Shown: piece by piece, positions 1 through 7,927 of the stretch
Layout of the letters: every line of letters begins with the position of its first letter
How positions within the stretch are numbered: the first letter of the stretch is position 1
Origin: Lachnospiraceae bacterium
GTDB taxonomy: Bacteria > Bacillota > Clostridia > Lachnospirales > Lachnospiraceae
DNA: 64,000 nucleotides
Reading direction: 5' to 3'
Assembly (NCBI GenBank): GCA_024682075.1
Contig: JAIKZQ010000006.1
Coordinates: forward strand, 1-64,000
The notes under the pieces: generated by a model
The model's database searches: none
Told to the model about the DNA's origin: nothing
The model's input: only the letters and a program-made list of their open reading frames with translations
Made by a program: the position numbers and the translations under genes

Positions 1-16
1 GTGACCGCTGCTTGGC

Positions 17-751
17 TTAGCCATGGGCGCCTCCTTTCTTGGATACAAAAGCAAGACTTGTATCACTGGGAAAAGATATGATACGGATACCCATATCGGA
101 AAGTTTTTTGAAGCAATCATAATTGGCTGAGCCATATACAATAATAGTATGAGGATTAAGCACCTCAACCATTTTGAAAAGACCGGCTTCGAAGTCGGGA
201 CGGTTTTCAAGCTTATTAATCCCGCTTGCAACGGTCCCGATAGAAACAATGCTGTTATAAGGGATGCCGTCGAAACAGTAATCCCAGGTTTCTTCGGTGC
301 CCCAGCGGACATTATTGATGACAGAGATTCCCTGAGAGCCGAGCCAGAAACCGAAAGCTCTCATGCGATATGTGTTATAGCGCTTGATCGGATCAGGAAA
401 GTCCGCATTGGTTGAAAAGTCTGCTGTGATCACTCCGGTAAAATGGCGGAGTACTTCCAGAGCTTTGTTGGGATAAAGCCATACGCTGCTCCTTGGACCG
501 TCAAACTTCTGATCATCAATGTAAAAATGCACATAGGCATCAATATGATAATCAGGCCTGGAGTTGTGATTTATCTTATGAAGGTGTTTGGCTTCTACAT
601 AAGATATCAGTTTTTGGGGAATATCTTTAGCAGTGCAGGGACAGACAGGGATATCTGATCCTAAGACGAATTCAGCACCCTGAACCATAAAGGCATTCCA
701 CATGTCGGCGCATCCTTTACGAATGTGCTCTTCATTAGAATTATGAATCAT
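17..751 (-). CDS. DUF4417 domain protein
   Basis: 244-aa protein matching from memory the DUF4417 family, which has no established function and is common on accessory elements of Firmicutes. Visible family-like blocks are FGFWLGSQGISVINNVRWG, YCFDGIPYNSIVSIGT and, near the end, a hydrophobic strand followed by YGSANYDCF. The reading frame stays open further upstream, but an AAGGAGG ribosome site lies eight bases before the ATG at 751, so that start is preferred. It is divergent from the unrecognised gene starting at 969. No signal peptide or membrane segment is evident. The family call rests on recognition of these blocks only; the function is unknown. Confidence 0.75.
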   Translation of the reverse strand: MIHNSNEEHIRKGCADMWNAFMVQGAEFVLGSDIPVCPCTAKDIPQKLISYVEAKHLHKINHNSRPDYHIDAYVHFYIDDQKFDGPRSSVWLYPNKALEVLRHFTGVITADFSTNADFPDPIKRYNTYRMRAFGFWLGSQGISVINNVRWGTEETWDYCFDGIPYNSIVSIGTVASGINKLENRPDFEAGLFKMVEVLNPHTIIVYGSANYDCFKKLSDMGIRIISFPSDTSLAFVSKKGGAHG

Positions 752-968
752 TGTGATTCCTCCTTCTTTTTGAAATAGAAGGTGATGCCACTTCCCGATA
801 GCGGAATCACAGATTATTGTTATTGCCGGAGAAATCGGGACATCGATGATCGGTCGATGCTTCTCTGACAATAACCAATATAGCGGAGTTATTGTTCTAT
901 GGGCATGGCTGCGAGTTGCCCATGAGTTGCCCAAGAGTTGCCCGGAAGCAAAATGAAATGGAGGGAGT
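752..968. promoter_or_regulatory. Divergent intergenic region with phased repeats
   Basis: The control region between two divergent accessory genes holds three back-to-back 11-bp units at 913-923, 924-934 and 935-945, each beginning GAGTTGCCC. It also holds an inverted repeat ACAATAAC/GTTATTGT (868-875 and 888-895) with a 12-base spacer, and a further GTTATTG at about 819-825. An 11-bp period places each copy on nearly the same face of the helix, as expected for cooperative protein binding. No consensus promoter stands out. A regulatory role is inferred. Confidence 0.45.
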
Positions 969-2309
969 ATGTTTTGCATAGGTTCCATCATCAGCGTACT
1001 TGCTGAATGTAAGGTTGAAGGTACGAAACAAGCCAAGATTGTAGAATCCATTTTCAGAAGTATTGATAAGGATTGCGAAGAGATGAGTGACGAAACAGCA
1101 TCCAATATTGCCAGGGGAGTAAAGAATCCTTCGGGGTATTTGATGGATGCCCTTGGAATTCTTTCTGTTGATTCTTATAAACAGATTGTCGAGTATTTTC
1201 GTGATCAGGTCGTTGTGTTAATTAAAGAGAATGAAAGAAATAATGTCAGTGATACACTGATTCTGATGATCAGGGAAAGTGCGGAAATCGCTGATGATAC
1301 AGTAGTTGATGTGGTGAATGGGGTAACTAAGGCTGAATTAATTGAGGAGGTTGATCTCGAAAGTTTTCTCGCCGGCATCTTCTTATATGCCTTGAAGAAT
1401 ACGAGGAACAACATTGGAGGATCAGCTAAAAAGGTAGCGAAGGATTACTTGGCGAGAGTAAAAAAGGGGGAAAAGCCTGTTGGGAGAAAAACTGTATCCA
1501 CAGAAGATGTCCAAGATGCCAATCCGAAATCTGAGTATTCTCATTTCGATTCTCACGCGAGAGAAGTTGAATTGTTGGAGGAGAGAATAGAACAGGAGGC
1601 GATTTCTTTTTGCCGTAAATACAAAGATGAAAAAGAGTATATCGCATTGTGTCAGGTTGCCTTTGTCACGGATCCTACCAGAGTTCATCACAGGGAAATG
1701 TATAATGAATTCTGTGAATTCACGACAAGTACAAGAAACAAGATCCTTGAAATAAGTGAAGTTGATAAGCTGAAAGTGTCCGGAGACGATTGGTGGTATA
1801 AATATCTTGACTTGTTTAAAAAGGATTATGAAAATTATGCGTTGGGAGCCGAAAGATATCGGTATATGTTTACACAATATTTTCCCAGATTGCTGGAATA
1901 CGGCGGTGAAAGCATAAATGATTATACGCAAAGATCATTTGCGCCTAAAATCATCCCTCCTATGATATTCTCTAAGAATTATAAACTCGATGTCGCAGGA
2001 CTTATTGATGAATATATTTATTACAAAAAAGATAAGAAATACAAAAAAGTATTAGATCCGCCTATGGACTTTATGTGGAGAGAGCTGGACTTGGGCAGTT
2101 GCTCTAAGCTTATGCTCACTGCTTTTCTGGCATTATTCATTATCGGAACCTGTCGGGGAATACCGCTTCCACAGGATGCTGAAATTCAGCCATTTGTTTT
2201 TAGTGGCGTAGGTGCTTCTGATTTAGAAACTGCAGAGGATCTTTTCTATCAGACGATACTCACTTTATATGAAAACTATGAAGTCTGTACAGCTATCGCT
2301 GACAGATAA
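969..2309 (+). CDS. Unrecognised 446-aa accessory protein
   Basis: I do not recognise this family. The protein is predicted soluble and mostly helical, with charged stretches at residues 50-150 and 170-230 and one hydrophobic segment near residues 385-405. There is no signal peptide and no motif that I can assign. GGAGGG stands only three bases before the first ATG, which is short, so a later start such as the ATG at 1083 is possible. The gene reads visibly more AT-rich than the lar genes that follow, sits opposite a DUF4417 gene, and is closed by a strong terminator, all fitting an acquired accessory gene. A role in defence or mobile-element biology would be a guess. Confidence 0.6.
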   Translation: MFCIGSIISVLAECKVEGTKQAKIVESIFRSIDKDCEEMSDETASNIARGVKNPSGYLMDALGILSVDSYKQIVEYFRDQVVVLIKENERNNVSDTLILMIRESAEIADDTVVDVVNGVTKAELIEEVDLESFLAGIFLYALKNTRNNIGGSAKKVAKDYLARVKKGEKPVGRKTVSTEDVQDANPKSEYSHFDSHAREVELLEERIEQEAISFCRKYKDEKEYIALCQVAFVTDPTRVHHREMYNEFCEFTTSTRNKILEISEVDKLKVSGDDWWYKYLDLFKKDYENYALGAERYRYMFTQYFPRLLEYGGESINDYTQRSFAPKIIPPMIFSKNYKLDVAGLIDEYIYYKKDKKYKKVLDPPMDFMWRELDLGSCSKLMLTAFLALFIIGTCRGIPLPQDAEIQPFVFSGVGASDLETAEDLFYQTILTLYENYEVCTAIADR

Positions 2310-2331
2310 TAGTCGGATAATATGTACCATC

Positions 2332-2361
2332 AAAGGGAGTCTCGAAAGAGACTCCCTTTTT
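2332..2361 (+). terminator. Strong intrinsic terminator
   Basis: Perfect 12-bp stem (2332-2343 with 2348-2359), GAAA tetraloop and a short T-run. It closes the accessory patch. Confidence 0.9.
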
Positions 2362-2518
2362 GTGCGGAAAATCATAACTTTTTCATTAGGCGGTTCAAAC
2401 GGTAAAATTATGTCATTTTTTTCCCCATTTTTGTCTTGTTTTCAGAAAACACTTGAGTTGATCCAGGTTTTAGGTGATGATATCAAAGTAAGGTTATTTG
2501 ATAACGGAGGTAAATGAT

Positions 2519-2938
2519 ATGGCTTGTTTTTTGGTTCCCACTGCTGAGGCAATAGTCACGACCATAGCATCTAAGGTTGTTGAAAAGAAAGAAGATTCCC
2601 ACGAAGTGGCAAAGGATCATTCCGAGAAGGCTGAGACCGCTCATGCACATGTTCCTTTTTCCAGGAAGCTCGGATGGCTCAACAAAATGCTCTGGGGCGG
2701 TTCCGCACTTCTTGCGTTTGAGCATGTATGGCACGGAGAAGTCGTTCCTTATTTCCCGTTCCTTACGGCGGCAAGCGATCCTGCAGATGCTGCTGAAATG
2801 CTTCATGAGATGTCGACCGTCGGTGTCACGATGGCACTTCTTGTAACAACCGTATGGTTCGGAATTGTTGCCGTTACCGGCATGATCGAAAAGAGATTTG
2901 CAAATGAGTCTTCTGCGGAAGAGGATACGGAGGTGTAA
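2519..2938 (+). CDS. Small membrane protein upstream of lar genes
   Basis: 139-aa protein with a charged, His/Glu-rich linker (residues 21-46), a hydrophobic patch around 57-70 containing FEHVWHG, and a clear membrane helix at 101-123. The ATG at 2519 follows GGAGG by eight bases, which decides this start over an earlier in-frame ATG at 2498. It is three bases from the next small membrane gene, so the two are co-transcribed. From memory, similar pairs recur near lar or nickel-cofactor genes in clostridia, but I cannot name the family. A role in metal or lactate handling is inference from neighbours only. Confidence 0.7.
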   Translation: MACFLVPTAEAIVTTIASKVVEKKEDSHEVAKDHSEKAETAHAHVPFSRKLGWLNKMLWGGSALLAFEHVWHGEVVPYFPFLTAASDPADAAEMLHEMSTVGVTMALLVTTVWFGIVAVTGMIEKRFANESSAEEDTEV

Positions 2939-2941
2939 GGA

Positions 2942-3262
2942 ATGACGCTGCTTACTTCTGTTTTTGCCGCTGTCATATGCACTGCGATCTGGTATAAGAA
3001 TGCACCGAAGAATGACATGATGATCGGAACCCTTTGCTGGATGTACTGGGGAGCATCACTCATGTGGTTTGTGGATGCGATATTCGAATATGCGGAACTC
3101 GGAGCCGGGTATTTTACTCCCGAGCCTGCAGACATGCTCAATGATCTCTTCCTCGGTCTTTCGGTCGTTGCACTCGGCATGGTCATCTGGGTCGTGGTAC
3201 TGCTTGTAAAGGATCCCAAGGGCGTAGTGAGAAAAGCGATTTTTCGAAACAAGACGGCATAA
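2942..3262 (+). CDS. Small three-helix membrane protein
   Basis: 106-aa integral membrane protein with helices at about residues 2-18, 24-47 and 66-89 and a basic C-terminus. Its ribosome site GGAGG lies inside the last codons of the preceding gene, indicating translational coupling. A terminator follows directly, so these two genes form their own transcription unit ahead of larB. There is no recognised family, and function is unknown. Confidence 0.7.
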   Translation: MTLLTSVFAAVICTAIWYKNAPKNDMMIGTLCWMYWGASLMWFVDAIFEYAELGAGYFTPEPADMLNDLFLGLSVVALGMVIWVVVLLVKDPKGVVRKAIFRNKTA

Positions 3263-3267
3263 GTTCA

Positions 3268-3303
3268 AGCGGTTCTGCCCGAATGGTCAGGACCGCTGTT
3301 TTA
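3268..3303 (+). terminator. Intrinsic terminator
   Basis: Imperfect hairpin AGCGGT...ACCGCT with inner CTG/CAG and CC/GG pairs, loop GAAT, then GTTTTA. It separates the membrane pair from the lar operon. Confidence 0.7.
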
Positions 3304-3314
3304 TATGATTTATA

Positions 3315-3323
3315 TGATATAGT
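3315..3323 (+). promoter_or_regulatory. Likely larB promoter (extended -10)
   Basis: TGATATAGT matches an extended -10 element (TGN followed by TATAGT), 85 bases before larB and just after the terminator. No good -35 is visible, as is usual for extended -10 promoters. Confidence 0.4.
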
Positions 3324-3407
3324 AGATGTGCCGGGACAAATGCCGCATATGTCATCAGGCACAGGACGAAACCGCGGTTGTTATGACACATTAATGATGG
3401 AGACGGA

Positions 3408-4163
3408 ATGGTAACGGATATCAAAGAGATCCTTGAGAGCGTTCAGAACGGCACGATGTCTGTGGATGATGCTCTTTTGAAACTGAAGAAAGCACCTTTT
3501 GAAGATATCGGATATGCCAAGGTGGACATGCACAGAGCTGTGAGACAGGGATATCCCGAAGTGATCTACGGTGCGGGTAAGACTTCCGGGCAGATAAAGG
3601 GCATCGTAGAAACGATGCTTGAAAAGGGACAGAAGAATATTCTCATTACCCGGATGTCGCCCGATAAGGCAGAAGTACTTTCACATATCCCGGATTTCAA
3701 ATATCATCCGGATGGCAGGATAGGCATCATAGGCGGCATTCCGAAGGCATCCGGCATAGGCAGGATAGTCGTTGCGACAGGAGGAACGAGCGATGTTCCC
3801 GTTGCTGAGGAAGCGGCACTGACTGCCGAGTGCATGGGAAATGAAGTGGTGAGGCTGTATGATGTGGGCGTTGCGGGGCTTCACCGTATTCTTTCGCATA
3901 TGGATGAAATCATGAGTGCCTCGGTCATCATCGCAATTGCGGGAATGGAGGGGGCGCTTGCAAGCGTGATAGGCGGACTTGCGGACTGTCCGGTCATTGC
4001 GGTACCTACAAGCGTGGGATACGGAGCTTCGTTTAACGGACTGTCTGCACTTCTTTCAATGCTTAATTCATGTGCCAGCGGTGTTTCTGTGGTGAACATC
4101 GACAACGGTTTCGGTGCGGGGTATCTCGCGGGCATGATCAATCATATGGAGGTCAGGAAATGA
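3408..4163 (+). CDS. larB: LarB, pyridinium-3,5-biscarboxylate synthase
   Basis: 251-aa LarB. In the known pathway LarB carboxylates and hydrolyses nicotinic acid adenine dinucleotide to pyridinium-3,5-biscarboxylic acid mononucleotide, the first step of the nickel pincer nucleotide used by lactate racemase LarA. The C-terminal half is PurE-like, with GGTSDVPVAEEAA and AGMEGALASVIGGL. It is the first gene of larB-larC-TPR-larE, each joined by a 4-base ATGA overlap. The ATG at 3408 is preceded by a GGAGA-like site. Length fits the family. No larA is in the window, so the cofactor user must be elsewhere. Confidence 0.92.
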   Translation: MVTDIKEILESVQNGTMSVDDALLKLKKAPFEDIGYAKVDMHRAVRQGYPEVIYGAGKTSGQIKGIVETMLEKGQKNILITRMSPDKAEVLSHIPDFKYHPDGRIGIIGGIPKASGIGRIVVATGGTSDVPVAEEAALTAECMGNEVVRLYDVGVAGLHRILSHMDEIMSASVIIAIAGMEGALASVIGGLADCPVIAVPTSVGYGASFNGLSALLSMLNSCASGVSVVNIDNGFGAGYLAGMINHMEVRK

Positions 4164-5461
4164 GAACACTTTACATAGAATGCGGAATGGGTGCGGCCGG
4201 TGATATGCTCACGGCAGCACTTCTCGAACTGATGCCCGATCCTGACGCATTTATCGAAAAACTGAATGCCCTCGGGATCCCCGATGTGATTTATGCGAGG
4301 GAAAGTTCGGTCAAATGCGGCATTACGGGAACTCATATTTCCGTAAAGGTTCACGGCACCGAAGAGAGCAGTGAGATGCATGATCATCATGACCACGAGC
4401 ACTCTCATGATCATGAACACTCCCATGACCACGAACACTCCCACGATCATGAACATTCACATGACGAAGAGCATTCTCACGAAGCAGACTCCGAGCATCA
4501 TCACGAGCATCATCATTCGCATAACAGCATCGAAGGAATAAGACATATAGTCTGTGATCATCTGGATCTTCCCGATAAGGTCAGTGAAGATGTGATGAGT
4601 GTTTATTCTCTGATCGCAGAAGCGGAAAGTCATGTTCACGGTGTTCCAATGGAGAACATTCATTTTCATGAAGTGGGAACGATGGATGCGATCGCCGATG
4701 TGACTGCCGTATGCATGCTGATGAATGAGCTCTCACCCGATGAGGTTGTGGTTTCTCCAATCCATGTGGGAAGCGGACAGGTCAGGTGTGCTCACGGGAT
4801 CCTTCCTGTTCCCGCACCTGCAACTGCATATATTCTTCAGGGCATTCCCATATATGGAGGAGGGATCAAAGGAGAACTCTGTACCCCGACAGGTGCTGCA
4901 CTTCTGAAGCATTTTGCGACGCGTTTTGGAGAAATGCCTGCGATGAGAGTTCAGGCTGTCGGCTACGGAATGGGCATGAAGGATTTTCAGACCGCGAACT
5001 GCGTAAGGGCAATGCTCGGTGAATCTGAAGACAGGACGGATACGGTCGTGGAACTGTCCTGTAACGTTGATGACATGACCGCAGAGGAGATCGGCTTTGC
5101 AACCGGGAGCATTCTTGCAGGCGGAGCGTTTGAGGTCTATACGATTCCCATCGGAATGAAGAAAGGCCGCCCCGGAACGCTTATCAGGGTGATGTGCAGT
5201 CCGGAGAAGGTCGATGAAATGGTAAGGCTCATATATAAATACACATCAACCATAGGCGTTAGGCAGACTCTGACAAAGCGCTTCATACTTGACAGAAAAG
5301 TAGAGACTATCGATACGGAATACGGAAGCGTACGTGTCAAGAAATCGGCCGGATACGGGATCAGCAGGCAGAAGTTTGAATATGAGGATCTTGCACGCAT
5401 CGCAAGAGAAAAGAACATGTCTCTTGAGGAAGTGCGCAGGCTGATCGGGGATAAGAAATGA
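4160..5461 (+). CDS. larC: LarC, nickel insertion protein
   Basis: 433-aa LarC, the CTP-dependent nickel insertase of pincer-nucleotide synthesis. The start is fixed by the ATGA overlap with larB at 4160-4163. Residues 74-121 form an extreme His/Asp/Glu tract (repeated HDHEHS), a probable nickel-storage or delivery loop, between the N-terminal part (IECGMGAAGDM) and a C-terminal ferredoxin-like part. In Lactobacillus plantarum the two halves are joined by programmed frameshifting; here they lie in a single open frame. The tract is encoded by near-identical codon blocks, so its length may vary between strains. Confidence 0.92.
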   Translation: MRTLYIECGMGAAGDMLTAALLELMPDPDAFIEKLNALGIPDVIYARESSVKCGITGTHISVKVHGTEESSEMHDHHDHEHSHDHEHSHDHEHSHDHEHSHDEEHSHEADSEHHHEHHHSHNSIEGIRHIVCDHLDLPDKVSEDVMSVYSLIAEAESHVHGVPMENIHFHEVGTMDAIADVTAVCMLMNELSPDEVVVSPIHVGSGQVRCAHGILPVPAPATAYILQGIPIYGGGIKGELCTPTGAALLKHFATRFGEMPAMRVQAVGYGMGMKDFQTANCVRAMLGESEDRTDTVVELSCNVDDMTAEEIGFATGSILAGGAFEVYTIPIGMKKGRPGTLIRVMCSPEKVDEMVRLIYKYTSTIGVRQTLTKRFILDRKVETIDTEYGSVRVKKSAGYGISRQKFEYEDLARIAREKNMSLEEVRRLIGDKK

Positions 5462-6198
5462 ATAAGGCATCAATTGAAAGTCAGACAGGGAATGAACCGG
5501 TCACTGTCGAGGACACGGAGGAGATGTACTGGCTGAGACAAAACGATGATCTTCAGAGCAAAGTTAAGCTGGGTAATCTTCTTTCATCGCAGTACAGATT
5601 CCGTGAAGCCATAGAAGTATGGGGCAGGGCCCTTGAAGAGTTTCCCTCCGAAAAGATCCTGAATCACCGCATCGGAGCAGCGTGCCTGACATTATTTGAT
5701 TTTGAAGGATGCAAAGCTGCTTTTGACAGACTGATATCATCAGGCGGTGACCCAAAAGCCCTGGCATACCCTCTGGGCATCATGCATTATCTGCAGAAAG
5801 AATACATTCCTGCGGCTGAGTGCTTTGAAAAGATACTGCCGTGCGACGGAGAGATGATGATAGCGGTCATATACTGGCATTGTCTTTGTGATCTCAGAGC
5901 AGGGAAGGAAATGCATTTTTTGGATCATTACGATCCGGGAATGGATGTCGGGCACCACGCAGCCTATGGACTGATCGTATCTGTCATGGCAGGCAGCACC
6001 CCGGCAGATGAGGTTTTGGAGAAACTTGATTCGATGAACGATCTGGATCTGTGCATAGCCGGGTACGGAATGTATCAGGTGCTGAAAAGCAGGGGCATCG
6101 AAGATGATACGCTCCTTCAGAGAGTTCTGGGCTGCACGGATGTATGGCCGAATGTGGCATATCTGGCCGCATGGAATGATGCACGTGGCTGTAAATGA
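5458..6198 (+). CDS. TPR-like protein within the lar operon
   Basis: 246-aa soluble protein with helical repeats resembling tetratricopeptide repeats: roughly residues 35-68 (SQYRFREAIEVWGRALEEFP), 70-100 and 105-135 (KEYIPAAECFEKIL). No catalytic motif is seen. It overlaps larC and larE by ATGA junctions on both sides, so translation is tightly coupled and equal stoichiometry is likely. This suggests a scaffold or partner for LarC/LarE, but that is inference. The start is fixed by the overlap at 5458. Confidence 0.75.
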   Translation: MNKASIESQTGNEPVTVEDTEEMYWLRQNDDLQSKVKLGNLLSSQYRFREAIEVWGRALEEFPSEKILNHRIGAACLTLFDFEGCKAAFDRLISSGGDPKALAYPLGIMHYLQKEYIPAAECFEKILPCDGEMMIAVIYWHCLCDLRAGKEMHFLDHYDPGMDVGHHAAYGLIVSVMAGSTPADEVLEKLDSMNDLDLCIAGYGMYQVLKSRGIEDDTLLQRVLGCTDVWPNVAYLAAWNDARGCK

Positions 6199-7046
6199 CA
6201 AATATGGAAATACAAATGGAAGAACAAAATATTGCTGAAGCACATCTCAGGAAGAAAAAACTTGAAGAGGATCTGTCAAGCCTCGGAAAAGTAGCGGTGG
6301 CTTTTTCTTCGGGAGTGGATTCCGCATTCCTTCTCAAAGTCGCACATGATGTTCTGGGGAATAATGCCATCGCACTTACCGCGAGCGCATGTTTTTTTCC
6401 GGGGAAGGAACTGGAAGAAGCAAAGGCATTTTGCAAAGAGGAAGGCATAAGGCATATAGTCGTGGAATTTGACGGGCTTGGCGTCCCGGACTTTAAGGAT
6501 AATCCTCCGGACAGATGCTATGTCTGCAAGCGGGCTCTTTTTACGTGCATGACCGGTGCGGCAAATGAAGCGGGCTTTGATATCATTGTGGAAGGGTCCA
6601 ATACAGATGACACGGGGGATTACCGCCCGGGAATGAGAGCCATATCGGAACTCGGCATCAGGAGTCCGCTTAAGGATGCGGGCCTTTCCAAAAACGATAT
6701 CAGGATGCTTTCAAAGGAACTGGGGCTTTATACTTGGGACAAGCCTTCGTATGCATGCCTTGCATCCCGCTTTGTCTATGGTGAGCAGATTACAGAAGAC
6801 AAGCTTCGCATGGTTGAACTTGCAGAGCAGAGACTGCATGAGATGGGATTTCGTCAGGTCAGGGTAAGGATACATGACAGGATGGCACGCATTGAAACGC
6901 TGCCTTCCGATCTTGAAAGGATAGCAAACAGGGAAACTGCATCAGTTCTGAATGAATATCTTAAAGAGCTCGGATTTGAATATGTGACTCTGGATCTGGG
7001 CGGATATGTGATGGGGAGCATGAACAGACCACTGCTTGACCATTAA
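6195..7046 (+). CDS. larE: LarE, sulfur transferase for pincer cofactor
   Basis: 283-aa ATP-dependent sulfur transferase that converts the two carboxylates of the LarB product to thiocarboxylates. The PP-loop FSSGVDS lies at residues 37-43. Three cysteines, C108 and C111 (DRCYVC) and C188 (SYACLASR), match the class thought to carry a [4Fe-4S] cluster rather than the single sacrificial cysteine of L. plantarum LarE; that assignment rests on cysteine spacing. The start overlaps the TPR gene stop (ATGA). It is the last gene of the lar operon; no clear terminator follows. Confidence 0.92.
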   Translation: MTNMEIQMEEQNIAEAHLRKKKLEEDLSSLGKVAVAFSSGVDSAFLLKVAHDVLGNNAIALTASACFFPGKELEEAKAFCKEEGIRHIVVEFDGLGVPDFKDNPPDRCYVCKRALFTCMTGAANEAGFDIIVEGSNTDDTGDYRPGMRAISELGIRSPLKDAGLSKNDIRMLSKELGLYTWDKPSYACLASRFVYGEQITEDKLRMVELAEQRLHEMGFRQVRVRIHDRMARIETLPSDLERIANRETASVLNEYLKELGFEYVTLDLGGYVMGSMNRPLLDH

Positions 7047-7118
7047 TCTTGGAAAATGATAAAATCATATAGGTTTAATTGTGCTTTGATGACAGGGGAG
7101 AATGAAGAATAAAGTGGC

Positions 7119-7805
7119 ATGAATAAACTTATGAGAAAAAAGAAGAATAAGGGCTTTACCCTGGTTGAGCTCATAGTGATCATCGTGATACTGGCAATCT
7201 TGTCGGCACTGCTCATACCGACACTTCTGGGATACATCGATGCTGCACGAACCAGGAAGTATATCGGAAATGCCAAGAACTGTCTGGATGCGGCTCAGGC
7301 GATGTTTTCACAGCAATACGGACTTAATGGAGATGTTCCTGTCGGAACTCCCGTGGTTTCGGGAACCCTCTATATGGGAATAAAGCACAATGCTGATGTG
7401 GATATCACGGGTTCACAGTTTGCAAGTGATATTATCCAGCTTGCGGGCATAAGTCCCGACACTGAAGCCGATAAGGTTCCATATTGTTTCATGGTTGCTG
7501 TCGGAAGCAATGCAGCTCCCGAGGGGCATACATATACCGTCACCGAAGCTGACAAATACACCATTTATTATGCATTCTATAAAGAGACTGCGGATTCCGA
7601 GGAGTGGTATTACTATAACGGTGAGTGGACGACGACAAATCCCAGACCGAACGGAGTCAACAGCAATAAGTATTTCATGAATGATTATAATATCATCAAA
7701 CCCGGATTTCCTCACGAAGGCCTGAGGCTTCAGTATTATCTGATCTCGAATCATACCGGCATGAATTTCGACAAGCTCTGGACCTGGATGAGAAACATGA
7801 AGTAA
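7119..7805 (+). CDS. Type IV prepilin-like protein (orphan)
   Basis: 228-aa protein with a class III prepilin signal: basic leader KKKNKG, cleavage expected after G12, then FTLVELIVIIVILAIL with Glu at +5 of the mature protein, followed by a long hydrophobic helix. The rest is a soluble globular head rich in Tyr/Trp. Known prepilins of this type are processed by a PilD-like peptidase and assembled into type IV pili or pseudopili. No assembly ATPase, peptidase or platform gene is nearby, so it must use machinery encoded elsewhere. The ribosome site is weak, and the ATG at 7131 is an alternative start. Confidence 0.85.
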   Translation: MNKLMRKKKNKGFTLVELIVIIVILAILSALLIPTLLGYIDAARTRKYIGNAKNCLDAAQAMFSQQYGLNGDVPVGTPVVSGTLYMGIKHNADVDITGSQFASDIIQLAGISPDTEADKVPYCFMVAVGSNAAPEGHTYTVTEADKYTIYYAFYKETADSEEWYYYNGEWTTTNPRPNGVNSNKYFMNDYNIIKPGFPHEGLRLQYYLISNHTGMNFDKLWTWMRNMK

Positions 7806-7881
7806 CAGATCCGGATCATGTAATACAGGATCATTTAATAAAATGATCGGATAAGATCATAATCAGGTTAAAGAATAATCT

Positions 7882-7916
7882 GCGGCTCATCATCTATTGG
7901 TGAGTCGCGATTTTTT
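7882..7916 (+). terminator. Terminator abutting the MATE ribosome site
   Basis: Stem GCGGCTCA/TGAGTCGC (one G-T pair) with an 11-base loop and six T, ending directly at the TTGGAG ribosome site of the MATE gene. A second perfect palindrome (7829-7836 with 7841-7848, loop AATA) lies upstream. It may be the end of the prepilin transcript or an attenuator. Confidence 0.7.
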
Positions 7917-7927
7917 GGAGTGATAAA

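Noticed and set aside
2439..2518. Alternative start at 2498 for the small membrane protein
   Set aside because: GGAGG at 2506-2510 is placed for the ATG at 2519, not for the earlier ATG.
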